Of a DNA stretch of 64,000 nt, positions 45,105 to 53,706 are shown one piece after another. The stretch is taken from contig NZ_CP112874.1 of the NCBI RefSeq assembly GCF_029910235.1, positions 434,001 through 498,000 of the forward strand. Direction: 5' to 3'. The stretch's first letter is position 1. Each line of letters starts with the position of its first letter. The position numbers and the translations under genes are program-made. The stretch is from Pseudanabaena galeata CCNP1313 (lineage in GTDB: Bacteria; Cyanobacteriota; Cyanobacteriia; Pseudanabaenales; Pseudanabaenaceae). The notes beneath the pieces were generated by a model. The model was given only the letters and a program-made list of their open reading frames with translations. It ran no database searches and was not told where the DNA came from.

Positions 45105-46490
45105 ATGTCACAGTTTAATAATCAAAATCAATTTAGTCGTTTCTCTGAGCCAGTAACTGACATAACAGCGGGTAGTATAGAGAAGGCTCAGCAACATATT
45201 TATAATTTCTTTTTAGGAATTATTAAACATTATGAAGCTGAATTAATATTAAGTCAATTTGAGAAACTATTTATTAAATATGAAGAGATTGAAAATGTTA
45301 ATGCTTACTACGCTTTAGGGGAAATCATATTTCATGATAAAGAGAATGAGTTTAAGTACGCTCTTTTACGTTGTTGTTATATTCTTAATAACAATTGGGC
45401 GATCAATGGAAATATTAATGCTTGTCAAAAACTAGTTGATCTTTTTTTGTCAGATTCTATTGGCATTCCTACTAAAATTCACAAATTAAAGAAGTTAAGA
45501 TATTGGCTACAAAAATTTGTTCAGTCTGAAGAATATAATACTCTGCGATCGCTCTCAGGTCGAGCTGGCATAAGCAAGAGCTATCATAATTGGAGTGAAC
45601 GTTTTTCCTCCTATCTACTCATTTCAGAATATGCCGATCCAAGAAAACCTTTAGAACAACGCCAATATGCGGCAAATTTATCTCGCAAGATTAAGAAACA
45701 ATTTAAGTTTGATCTTGCTATGTATACAGCGCGTATTGACTCAAGATTAGGTACAAATCCTCAACGTCCAAATCCAACCAATTTGGGTGATGGAGTACTA
45801 CTTTTAATTAAAAGAGTCTTAAATAAGCAGGGTAATGAAAACTATAGAAAAGCTGCTAGGAAATTTTATGAACAAATTCAGAATATAACTTTCTTAGAAT
45901 TCAAGATCAGATTACTTAATTATCTTGGGATATCACAAGATGATTTAGAAATTTCTGAGGTGTTGCGGTTGACAGTTGTGGAGAAATTAAAGCATTTTCA
46001 AGAACATCGCGATGAAGAAATAATGCCAATTAGTTTGTTGTATGCAACTTGCAATCGTGTTTTGCAATACTTGCTATTGAATGAACGCCGCAAGCCTTCT
46101 GAATTTTTACAGTTATCACTAGAATATGATAATTTTCTGAACCCTACAATTTTATTACTGAAAATTGTCCTGATTCTGCCGCATATTCGTTTTTATTTGG
46201 AAAGCTATATCGCTGAATTACTCAAGTTTTACAGCGTATATGATGAAACAGAATGTCGCGCATTCATTAATTTTCTTGATGTTTTGAATGTCACCTTAGC
46301 AATTTTCGATGAGGATACAGACTATAGCTTAATTAAAATGAAAAATGCTGACAACGATCTAGTCGATATAAATTTAGAAAACTATCGGGTATTTTCGCAG
46401 TTAAAGAGGTTTGTAGATCTAGAGCAGAAATCAGTTGAGCAATTTGAGCGGCTAGAGCAAGAAGATACGACTAAAACTTTAAATTTTTAA
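45105..46490 (+). CDS. Orphan 461-residue helical protein
   Basis: No family recognised. The protein appears entirely helical, rich in Leu, Asn and Phe, with no signal peptide or clear membrane helix. A basic segment at about 150-215 (SGRAGISKSYHNWSERFSSY, then RKIKKQFKFDLAM) and a short acidic C-terminal tail stand out. The coding sequence is very AT-rich and almost free of HIP1 sites compared with neighbours, which could reflect rapid evolution or transfer. The start ATG at 45105 has no strong ribosome-binding site. It sits between the repeat island and a convergent hydrolase gene. Confidence 0.6.
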   Translation: MSQFNNQNQFSRFSEPVTDITAGSIEKAQQHIYNFFLGIIKHYEAELILSQFEKLFIKYEEIENVNAYYALGEIIFHDKENEFKYALLRCCYILNNNWAINGNINACQKLVDLFLSDSIGIPTKIHKLKKLRYWLQKFVQSEEYNTLRSLSGRAGISKSYHNWSERFSSYLLISEYADPRKPLEQRQYAANLSRKIKKQFKFDLAMYTARIDSRLGTNPQRPNPTNLGDGVLLLIKRVLNKQGNENYRKAARKFYEQIQNITFLEFKIRLLNYLGISQDDLEISEVLRLTVVEKLKHFQEHRDEEIMPISLLYATCNRVLQYLLLNERRKPSEFLQLSLEYDNFLNPTILLLKIVLILPHIRFYLESYIAELLKFYSVYDETECRAFINFLDVLNVTLAIFDEDTDYSLIKMKNADNDLVDINLENYRVFSQLKRFVDLEQKSVEQFERLEQEDTTKTLNF

Positions 46491-46518
46491 TATCCCATAG
46501 CAATATGTGGCTGTATCT

Positions 46519-47562
46519 TTATGATTGAGATTCTATCCATTCAAAAACTCGATTCCAAGCCCACCAGCGATCGCGATCGCCATATTTGTGTTGGCAATTT
46601 TTGCTACTAACATAACCGACATGACCACCGTGTTCTGTAACCATGAGTTTAATAGCAGGATTATCTTCAGCAATTTTTTCTAAATCGGCAATGATCGTTG
46701 GGTCAAACATTGGGTCATCCGCAGCATAAAGAACCAAGGTTGGCTTTTGCAAATGCGGCATGAAATATAACGGACAACTTGCATCGTAATATTCCTCCAC
46801 CGAGTCAAAGCCTAATTTGGCGATCGTCAATTCATTATCAAATCCCCAGATGCTGTTTGCTCTCTCTACCGCATCACGATCAATTGATTCAGGATGCATT
46901 TTTGCCATGCCACGTCCTAGTTTCTTCAATTCACGGGCGATCGCCTTTTCCAGAAATCGACCCAGTTCATCTTTGACCAAATAGGTAAGCGATCGATTCG
47001 AGTCAACACTTGGGCAAATGACGGCTCCGCCTGCGATGTCAGCAGATGTAATATCTAAATCACTCCCCCAGCTAGCGATCGCCTCTCCCGCCTTAATCCC
47101 CCATAACGCCAATTGTCCACCGAGGGAATAGCCCGTCAGCCAAAAGGGTGATGGACATCCTAATTGTTTGGCGGTATTGGCGATCCTAATAAAATCTTCA
47201 CCTTCATATAGACCATCAGAGGTTAGCGCTGGTGAAAGCTCAGCAGTTTTGCCATGCGCTCGCCAATCAAATAAAACGACAGCATATCCCTTAGCGATCG
47301 CCTTCCGCCCTAAAATCTTGAGAAACCATTGATTATCCAAATCCCCAGTGATGCCATAGGTTCCAACAATAGTTCCTTTCGCATTTTGCGGAATTGCATA
47401 CTTACCAAAGATCGGCACACCATTTGCACCTGTAAAAATATGCTCTTGATAAATAGGCTCTGGTTCAACTGTGAAGTTTTCCCATTTTCGACTCACCCGC
47501 AAAGCAGTATAAAGGGTCATTAGCAGACCATTGGTGAGATGCCAAGGTGGGGTATAAAGCAT
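46519..47562 (-). CDS. Alpha/beta hydrolase, YheT-like
   Basis: 347 residues of the YheT/COG0429 group: YGITGDLDNQWFLKILGRKA at the oxyanion region, VVLFDWRAHGKT, the nucleophile elbow LTGYSLGGQLALWG (Ser), the acid in LYAADDPMFDP, and the catalytic His in TEHGGHVGYV. The family includes putative esterases of membrane lipids; the substrate is unknown. It is a single gene with the porin diverging from it. Confidence 0.85.
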   Translation of the reverse strand: MLYTPPWHLTNGLLMTLYTALRVSRKWENFTVEPEPIYQEHIFTGANGVPIFGKYAIPQNAKGTIVGTYGITGDLDNQWFLKILGRKAIAKGYAVVLFDWRAHGKTAELSPALTSDGLYEGEDFIRIANTAKQLGCPSPFWLTGYSLGGQLALWGIKAGEAIASWGSDLDITSADIAGGAVICPSVDSNRSLTYLVKDELGRFLEKAIARELKKLGRGMAKMHPESIDRDAVERANSIWGFDNELTIAKLGFDSVEEYYDASCPLYFMPHLQKPTLVLYAADDPMFDPTIIADLEKIAEDNPAIKLMVTEHGGHVGYVSSKNCQHKYGDRDRWWAWNRVFEWIESQS

Positions 47563-47927
47563 ACTAAATGGTAATTAATTGCATTTCTTTACACTTTAAC
47601 TATAGCAATTCTAAATTATTTTTGAATTTGAATTATTAGCAATATATATCAATTCTAAATAATTCATGATAATACATCTTTAAGATGCATTATCATGAAT
47701 TATTTAATCGCACAAATGTAATAGAAATGCTATAAGTATCTGGGCATAATTAAAGCTCAGATACTTATGTCGATATGTATATATAAATTGTAATTCTTTA
47801 AAAGGCATGACAAACTGAATTTTATCAATTAGTTTTTACTGATTAGGTCTCATTTTCTGGTTATAAGATACAAATAGTTATAAATACTTGTATCTCTCAG
47901 TTTATTCAGTTTAAGGAGAAAGCAAAT
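47563..47927. other. Divergent promoter region of hydrolase and porin
   Basis: It holds a 49-bp hairpin (47657-47705) within a family-B-like unit (TATAGCAATTCTAAAT at 47603 to ATGCTATAAG at 47736) and AT-rich sequence. The porin ribosome-binding site AAGGAG is at 47913-47918. Confidence 0.55.
47657..47705. repeat. 49-bp hairpin AAATAATTCATGATAATACA
   Basis: 24-nt arms with one mismatch around a single T. Confidence 0.78.
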
Positions 47928-49679
47928 ATGTTTAATCGGATTGATCCGATTGAAAGAGTTCACTACATTACACCTAATTTGAGGTGGGTTAAATGGTTGT
48001 TATTTAGTGGATTTTTACTAACAGGATTCCCCACAGATACTATTGCACAACAATCTCGTGCTACCACAATTAGCAGTGAAAAGAAAGCGGATCAGAATGT
48101 TAAAGAAACTCTTCAAAACATTCGCACTCTTTCACCCACAAATCCAAAAGACTCGGAGTCAGTAACATCAGTTTCTCAATTGAGTGATGTGCGATCAACT
48201 GATTGGTCATTTACTGCCGTGCAATCTTTGGTTGAACGCTATGCATGTATTACGGGTTATCCTGATGCTACATTTCGCGGACAAAAAAAACTTTCACGCT
48301 ACGAATTTGCGGCTGGTTTGAATGCTTGTTTGGACAAAATCAACGAAATTATTACCACAGGCTTAGCCGATAAGGTTAGCAAAGAAGATCTTGCTACTAT
48401 TCAAAAACTTCAAGAAGAATTTGCTGCTGAGTTGGCGATATTGCGGGGGCGAGTGGATACGCTAGAAGCAAAAACTTCAAAATTAGAAGCTCAGCAATTC
48501 TCAACGACAACTAAGCTGTATGGACAGGCTATATTTGGCTTGCAGGGGCGATTGCGTAACTCGGCTGACTTGAGTCCTCGAGATGGAATCTTGACTGCTG
48601 ATGAAGTCGATCCCTCGACCAATCTGACCTTGGGTTACAATCTACAGCTTAGTTTACTGACCCAATTTGATTTTCATAATCGGAGCTTACTCTTAGTCGG
48701 GCTGCGCGCTGCCAATTTGACTACGGACTCAGGTAATATTTTTCAAGACAACTTTACTCGTCTTAGTTATGAGGGTAATTCGGCAAGTACATTTTTGCTT
48801 TCTGATTTGTCCTATCGCTTCATGGTGGGAGATAATGCCGTACTTATCGTTGGGACGGAAGGTGTCAATCCAGCAACTGTTTTTCGGGGACCTAATCGAG
48901 TCGAAAGTGCTGGTTTGGGACCAATATCGAATTTTGCTCAGCGCAATCCGATATTAGACGTTGGACGGAGTCGCGCAGGTGTGGGCTTTGATTGGCAAAT
49001 TGCCGATCGCATCAGTTTTCAGGGTACATATGCCGCAGGCGATCCCGCAAATCCAACCACCTTAGGCAATGGTGGGGGCTTATTCGGTAGTGATTACACA
49101 TTAGGAGGACAGCTAACACTGACACCGACTAATGCGATCGATGTCGCTTTGTATTACCTCCATGCTTATACGACTGGTGGCTTTTTAAAAATATCCTCTG
49201 GTGATAGTTTCATCAGCACTGATGGTGCAAATTTTCTGACTGATGCGATCGGAGCAACGCTTAACTGGCGACTTAGTCCCTACCTTACACTTGGCACATG
49301 GGGCGGTTATACAAAATCCAATGCTGTCAATTTTGGAAGTGGAACTGTAGAAACGACAAACTGGATGGTCTATCTTAATTTGTTCGATTTGTTTGGGCGC
49401 GGTAACCTTGGTGGTATTTACGTTGGGCAACCACCCAAAATCGTCAGCAGCAATCTTTCAATCGGTAACTTTCCGAGTGCTCTTGGATTGAATGAAGTTG
49501 CCTTTGGTGCAGTAGGTTCTCAGCCAGCTAGTACCACCCATGTGGAACTCTTTTATCGCTATCGAATTTCTGACAATATCAACATCACCCCAGGAGTGAT
49601 CTTTCTATTTAATCCTGTGCACACATCTACAAGTGACACAATTACAATCGGCACAATTCGCACCACTTTTATGTTTTAG
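47928..49679 (+). CDS. SLH-OprB iron-uptake porin
   Basis: 583 residues. A signal peptide (about 20-45, ending DTIAQQ) is followed by an SLH domain (about 88-145: VSQLSDVRSTDWSFTAVQSL, GYPDATFRGQKKLSRYEFAA), a coiled coil (about 155-195: LQEEFAAELAILRGRVDTLE), and an OprB-type beta-barrel (200-583) ending FMF, the outer-membrane C-terminal aromatic signal. Cyanobacterial members are annotated as iron uptake porins and anchor to peptidoglycan-linked polysaccharide by the SLH domain. AAGGAG precedes the ATG. The CHAT gene follows after 43 nt. Confidence 0.9.
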   Translation: MFNRIDPIERVHYITPNLRWVKWLLFSGFLLTGFPTDTIAQQSRATTISSEKKADQNVKETLQNIRTLSPTNPKDSESVTSVSQLSDVRSTDWSFTAVQSLVERYACITGYPDATFRGQKKLSRYEFAAGLNACLDKINEIITTGLADKVSKEDLATIQKLQEEFAAELAILRGRVDTLEAKTSKLEAQQFSTTTKLYGQAIFGLQGRLRNSADLSPRDGILTADEVDPSTNLTLGYNLQLSLLTQFDFHNRSLLLVGLRAANLTTDSGNIFQDNFTRLSYEGNSASTFLLSDLSYRFMVGDNAVLIVGTEGVNPATVFRGPNRVESAGLGPISNFAQRNPILDVGRSRAGVGFDWQIADRISFQGTYAAGDPANPTTLGNGGGLFGSDYTLGGQLTLTPTNAIDVALYYLHAYTTGGFLKISSGDSFISTDGANFLTDAIGATLNWRLSPYLTLGTWGGYTKSNAVNFGSGTVETTNWMVYLNLFDLFGRGNLGGIYVGQPPKIVSSNLSIGNFPSALGLNEVAFGAVGSQPASTTHVELFYRYRISDNINITPGVIFLFNPVHTSTSDTITIGTIRTTFMF

Positions 49680-49722
49680 TCATGGATTGGAATTTTTTTA
49701 GTACAGAAATTTTTGTAAGAGA

Positions 49723-51210
49723 ATGAGAAAGAAAGTTATGAAAATGCGATCGCTTAGTTGGAAAGTGTTGCTAGTTCTGATTTTAAGTGGAATAGTATTT
49801 TTGGGTCGCAGAGCTACTTATCACAACAATGCAGCATTAGGTCAAGCAACTCCATCAGCAAGTCCTAGACCCTTAAATTCTTCCCCCGAAATTTTTTCCC
49901 CAGAGGGTGGTGGACTGGGGGATCGCTTGCTAGGTGGTGTAATAACCAACGGATTTACCAAAGCACCAGCAGGATTGGAGGCTCGTCGGCGGGCTGGAGA
50001 TTATTTTAATCGCAACCAATTGGAAGATGCACAATATGCGATCGAGCAATCCTACAGTGACGAGCATCGCTATTACAGTAATGAAAATATTAATCCTATC
50101 CCTATGAGCCTCAGTGTGGCTCAGACTGCTTTACTTCGCTCTGAGCGGATTACTGAGAGTGCAACTGCTTTAGTTTATCCCGTGATCTTCCCTGATCGCT
50201 TAGAGATACTACTGATACCATCATCTGGCAAACCAATTCGTAAAGTTGTCCGAGAAGCCAATGAATTAGATATTATGTCAGCGGCTGAAGATTTTGTGGG
50301 TAATATTCGTGATGTAAGTTCGATAGACTATTTACCCTCTGCTCAAACTCTATACGATTGGATAATTCGTCCAATTGATACTGATTTACAATCGGCTAAT
50401 ATCAAAACGCTGATCTTTGTAATGGATGGACCATTGCGGGCAATTCCGATCGCGGCTTTACATGATGGCAAAGACTTTTTAGTGCAGAAATATGCGATCG
50501 CGACTGTTCCATCTATGGGAATGGTAAATTTGCAATTGAGAGATCGCCGAAGCAACAGCATTCTGGTAATGGGTCTGACCGAAGCTATGCAAGGGTTGTC
50601 GGCACTACCTAGTGTCGAAGTGGAAGCTAATATAATCACCACACAAGTTTTACAAGGCGATGCTTTTCTTAACCAAAGCTTTACCGTTGAAAATATCAAG
50701 ACCCAGCGAAAAAAGAAAAACTATGGCATCGTGCATCTAGCCACTCATGCCAAATTTGTGAGTAACACTATTAGTGGTGCATTCATTCAAATGTGGAATG
50801 AGCGGCTATATCTCGATCAACTTCAATCTTTCAATCTCGGTTTTGAACCAATTGAGATGCTGACACTGAGTGCTTGTCAGACTGCTGTCGGCAAAAATCT
50901 CGGTCTAGGTGGAGTCGCAGCGCAAAAAGGCGCAAAAAGTGTGCTTGCATCACTTTGGGTAGTAAGTGATGCTGGTACAGTACCATTGATGCTATCTTTT
51001 TATCGCAATTACCCCGATGCCCAAAGTAAGGCGATCGCCTTGCAACAAACTCAAGTCGCTCTACTAACAGGAGATGTAAGAATTGAGGGTAACCAGATCC
51101 AAAGAATTCCCAATTTACCAGAAGTTTCTCTCAATCAACTTAATCAAGAGATCGATCTGAAGCACCCATACTTTTGGGCTTCTTTTATCTTGGTTGGCAA
51201 TTGGCTATAG
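49723..51210 (+). CDS. CHAT-domain protein, secreted or anchored
   Basis: 495 residues; ATG 49723 or 49738 could start. A hydrophobic segment (VLLVLILSGIVFLG, about 15-28) is a signal or anchor. There are no full TPR repeats. The CHAT domain occupies about 140-495: VYPVIFPDRLEILLIPS, PSAQTLYDWIIRPI, MDGPLRAIPIAALHDGKDFL, catalytic His342 in HLATHAKF and Cys385 in LSACQTAVGKNLGLGGVAA. The dyad is intact. It ends HPYFWASFILVGNWL, as does the first CHAT protein, so the two are related. It probably shares an operon with the porin upstream. The substrate is unknown. Confidence 0.85.
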   Translation: MRKKVMKMRSLSWKVLLVLILSGIVFLGRRATYHNNAALGQATPSASPRPLNSSPEIFSPEGGGLGDRLLGGVITNGFTKAPAGLEARRRAGDYFNRNQLEDAQYAIEQSYSDEHRYYSNENINPIPMSLSVAQTALLRSERITESATALVYPVIFPDRLEILLIPSSGKPIRKVVREANELDIMSAAEDFVGNIRDVSSIDYLPSAQTLYDWIIRPIDTDLQSANIKTLIFVMDGPLRAIPIAALHDGKDFLVQKYAIATVPSMGMVNLQLRDRRSNSILVMGLTEAMQGLSALPSVEVEANIITTQVLQGDAFLNQSFTVENIKTQRKKKNYGIVHLATHAKFVSNTISGAFIQMWNERLYLDQLQSFNLGFEPIEMLTLSACQTAVGKNLGLGGVAAQKGAKSVLASLWVVSDAGTVPLMLSFYRNYPDAQSKAIALQQTQVALLTGDVRIEGNQIQRIPNLPEVSLNQLNQEIDLKHPYFWASFILVGNWL

Positions 51211-51225
51211 TGTCTAGAACTCTAA

Positions 51226-51271
51226 TCAAACAAAAAAAGGAGGTGCTATACACCTCCTTTTTTTTGTTTGA
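51226..51271. terminator. Terminator after the second CHAT gene
   Basis: 20-nt arms TCAAACAAAAAAAGGAGGTG (one mismatch) around a CTATA loop, giving a U8 run in the plus direction. Confidence 0.8.
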
Positions 51272-51301
51272 TAGCTAGCTATAGCTTTCGCCATTCTTGT
51301 T

Positions 51302-51414
51302 AACGTCAGTTCGATATCGCCATTTGCGGCGTGCGAAGCACGCCGCAAATGGCGAAAAATGGTAAGAATCGCTTAGCGATTCTTACCATTTTTCGCTTTT
51401 GTCGAACTGGCGTT
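51302..51414. mobile_element. Family-C element, full copy 1 (113 bp)
   Basis: Ends AACGTCAGTTCGA and TCGAACTGGCGTT. Two hairpins in tandem: GCCATTTGCGGCGTGC/GCACGCCGCAAATGGC and GAAAAATGGTAAGAATCGC and complement. No coding capacity. Confidence 0.88.
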
Positions 51415-51427
51415 CTTGTTAGGGCTT

Positions 51428-51482
51428 AAAGCCCAAATAGTGTGAGGTAGCGCTTCGAGCTACCTCACACTATTTGGGCTTT
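51428..51482. repeat. 55-bp palindrome AAAGCCCAAATAGTGTGAGG
   Basis: 24-nt perfect arms around GCTTCGA. The flanking GGTGTCTATAGCTATA resembles a family-A right end. Confidence 0.82.
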
Positions 51483-51518
51483 GATTTAGGTGTCTATAGC
51501 TATAAAAGCTATATTTTA

Positions 51519-51605
51519 CGGAGAGAGAGGGATTCGAACCCTCGTTAAAGTTACCCCTAAACAGCATTTCCAGTGCTGCGCCTTCAACCACTCGGCCATC
51601 TCTCC
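51519..51605 (-). tRNA. tRNA-Ser (anticodon GGA)
   Basis: Read on the minus strand: acceptor GGAGAGA pairs with TCTCTCC, the D region is GCCGAGTGGTTGAAGGC, the anticodon stem-loop is CAGCA-CTGGAAA-TGCTG with anticodon GGA, a long variable arm (TTTAGGGGTAACTTTAACG) marks a class II tRNA, and the T arm is GAGGG-TTCGAAT-CCCTC. The discriminator is G, as for Ser. CCA is not encoded. It decodes UCC/UCU. Confidence 0.95.
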
Positions 51606-52130
51606 TCGCTTAACTAAACAAACAAATTTACTAGAATTTACCTGTTTAGTTGCGCGGTATTTAATCATAGCAAAACATGACACGTCTGCAAATTTTTTTG
51701 TAGGGTTTTGCTTTTTGATAAAAAAGCCTTGATTTCGTCGTAAGCGTGGTACTTGCAAAGGCTGATGTCAAGATATTCTTTCTCTTACCAAGTCCATTCT
51801 CTTTGACGGATGGCAGCACTTATAGCAATGCAAGGTTTGCTTAGGACATAAAACCCAAAAGATGAGTGGCGGCGCTTCGCGCCGCCACTCATCTTTTGGG
51901 TTTTGATTTGTCCTAGCTATCTCTTGCATTGCTATAGTCGATTTTATGCTCGGTGATAATCCTAATTCTTTCTGAATCTTTGTCTTGCTGTATTTTGTAT
52001 CTATTGCTACTTTTTGAATTTGAAATTGCTGATGCTGACCTAATTATTTCTCGATCTTGGATCGAATGGGTTTAGCGATGGTTATGCTAGAGCCTAATCA
52101 AGCTAATGTCGGTAAATTATAGGGTTAAAT
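51606..52130. other. Spacer between tRNA-Ser and the hsdM remnant
   Basis: It holds one family-A element (51821-51936). The remaining sequence shows no gene or recognisable site. Confidence 0.55.
51821..51936. mobile_element. Family-A element, reference copy (116 bp)
   Basis: Ends TATAGCAATGCAAG and the complement of TATAGCAATGCAAG (perfect over 14 bp). Next come TTGCTTAGGACATAAAACCC and a perfect 20-nt-plus hairpin AAAACCCAAAAGATGAGTGG... around TTC. This copy is the most symmetrical of the family. Confidence 0.9.
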
Positions 52131-52455
52131 ATGGTGCAACTCGAACATATTGAGGCAATTGAAAAGCGCCTATGGGGTGCTGCTGACATATTGAGGTCTA
52201 ACTCCAACTATGCCAGTAATGAGTATTTCATGCCTGTAATGGGATTGATCTTCCTGCGTCATGCCTTGCCTATAGTGATTATTTTGCACACTCATTAACC
52301 TTTAAAGGTTTGGAGAAAAAATCGAGCACGATTCGGCTTGCCAAGATGAATTTGGCGGTGCATGGGTTGGAGGGGGATATGCCAAAGGCGATTACTTATT
52401 ATGAAGATCCCCATGAGTTGTGGGGTAAGGCTGATTTTGTGGCGTTGCACAAATG
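52131..52455 (+). pseudogene. hsdM: Type I restriction methylase (HsdM) remnant
   Basis: The N-terminal 48 codons are typical Hsd[21 protein letters not shown] followed by [20 protein letters not shown] and FLRHA. The frame then ends at a stop (52296). In another frame from about 52301 the middle of HsdM follows: TIRLAKMNLAVHGLEGD, then ITYYEDPHELWGKADFV, the region just before the catalytic NPPF motif, which is absent. About 200 codons between the two parts have been deleted, and everything after GKADFV is replaced by an IS4 3' fragment. No hsdS or hsdR is present. The gene is non-functional. Confidence 0.88.
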
Positions 52456-52456
52456 A

Positions 52457-52756
52457 TGGGCGATTGAGACTTTGTTTGGTTGTTTTAAATCTCGTGGCTT
52501 TTGTTTGGAGGCGACTCACCTTCAAGCCCCTGAACGCCTTTCTAAACTTATTGCTTTACTCACCCTCGCTTTATGTTGGGCTTTTTCTTCAGGGCTTTGG
52601 CTTGCTCAGCTCAATCCCCTAAAACCTAGAAAGCACGGTCGCTTACCTAAGAGCATTTTTCGTCTTGGCTTTGATTTCCTGCGTCACTTCATCTTTGACA
52701 TCCATCTCAATTCCGAGGCTTTCTTCAACTCCATTAAATTTTTGTCCTGTACTTAG
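52457..52756 (+). mobile_element. IS4-family 3' remnant (300 bp)
   Basis: The 300 bp correspond base for base in length to 4991-5290 of the intact copy, with a small number of substitutions, including the right terminal repeat GTCCTGTACTTAG. It encodes the last 95 or so residues of the transposase from IETLFGCFKSRGF. The left part is missing and fused to hsdM. Confidence 0.93.
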
Positions 52757-52757
52757 G

Positions 52758-52830
52758 TTAATTTATAAAACCCAAAAGAGTAATGGCGGCGCTTCGCGCC
52801 GCCATTACTCTTTTGGGTTTTATAAATTAA
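52758..52830. repeat. 73-bp perfect palindrome, family-A core
   Basis: 35-nt arms from TTAATTTATAAAACCCAAAA around TTC. It starts 2 bp after the IS4 end and supplies the stop of the minus-strand gene at 52827. Confidence 0.9.
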
Positions 52831-53207
52831 CCTTCAAACGAATCCAGATCTAATGCTGCGGAGCCTCCCTTCTCTAGCTCAATCAACATTTGTCCCAGTT
52901 GTCGCCAAACGAGAAGAGCAATACCGACGGTGAGAGGAATCGCAATGATATAGCCAAATAGAGTCGGAAAACCAAATACTTCTAGACCTGTTGACATAAA
53001 AACAGCAATACTGATAGTCATGCCTAGATAAGGGACTTTGATACTGGCACTCTTTAGCTCCAGCATGACGCGAGAGGACTTACTGCTTGACCAAATGTTA
53101 ACCAAATTGCGTAAAGTTACTTCAAATGATCGACCGCAGGCGATTCCAGCTACAAGGGAAATAGCGAACAAAAAGTATGGTGGATCGGAAGGAAAATAGT
53201 AGTTCAC
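52827..53207 (-). CDS. Conserved membrane protein, unknown function
   Basis: 126 residues. Two to three membrane helices (about 9-27, 57-75 and 80-100); the N-terminus begins MNYYFPSDPPYFLFAISLVA. The C-terminal tail is acidic (KGGSAALDLDSFEG). Not recognised as a named family. Its TAA lies in the right arm of the palindrome, so the tail may have been altered by the insertion. Confidence 0.55.
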   Translation of the reverse strand: MNYYFPSDPPYFLFAISLVAGIACGRSFEVTLRNLVNIWSSSKSSRVMLELKSASIKVPYLGMTISIAVFMSTGLEVFGFPTLFGYIIAIPLTVGIALLVWRQLGQMLIELEKGGSAALDLDSFEG

Positions 53208-53330
53208 AAGTGTATAAACGTTTAAAGTATATTTTTATATTAAGCTTAATCGTATAGCAAGGTACATGCTCCTATTTACCGATCAACAATTCTCATTGTA
53301 AGTAGATCACCATAATTAAACCCTAAAATC

Positions 53331-53370
53331 AGAAGCTGTGCCGTCCGCTACGCGGATGGCACAGCTTTCT
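53331..53370. repeat. Hairpin AGAAGCTGTGCCGTCCGC
   Basis: 18-nt arms with two mismatches around TAC. Homologous to 43980-44032 including the upstream CACCATAATTAAA. Confidence 0.75.
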
Positions 53371-53461
53371 AGGTTTCTAGCTTTAGTGTTTCAATATGGC
53401 AATTTTTATACTGCTGAGATACAGATAAGGTGTTTGTAGCAATTGCCGATTAAACAAGCCA

Positions 53462-53514
53462 CAAGAAAAAAAAATAAAAGCGTTGCTTCGCAACGCTTTC
53501 ATTTTTTTTTCTTG
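53462..53514. repeat. 53-bp palindrome CAAGAAAAAAAAATAAAAGC
   Basis: 25-nt arms with one mismatch around TTC and a GCGTTGC core. Related to 5822-5872. Confidence 0.82.
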
Positions 53515-53552
53515 GTTTGGGTGTAAGTACCTTGTTCAGCTAATACTAATTC

Positions 53553-53665
53553 AACGTGAGTTCGATATAGCCATTTGCGGCGTGCTTCGCACGCCGCAAA
53601 TGGCGAAAAATGGGAAGAATCGCTTAGCGATTCTTCCCATTTTTCGCTTTCGTCGAACTGACGTT
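53553..53665. mobile_element. Family-C element, full copy 2 (113 bp)
   Basis: Ends AACGTGAGTTCGA and TCGAACTGACGTT. The same two hairpins as at 51302, with GGCGTGC-TTC-GCACGCC in place of GGCGTGC-GAA-GCACGCC. Same length as copy 1. Confidence 0.88.
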
Positions 53666-53706
53666 AATTCACGCAAGTGTTGCAACACTCACGTTAAGTA
53701 AAAGAA

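Larger units (their letters stand above)
53208..53706. other. Gene-free spacer with three palindromes
   Basis: Elements at 53331-53370, 53462-53514 and 53553-53665. No gene seen. Confidence 0.6.

Noticed and set aside
47657-47705. Hairpin upstream of the porin as an iron-responsive operator
   Set aside because: It does not match a Fur box and belongs to the dispersed TATAGC repeats.
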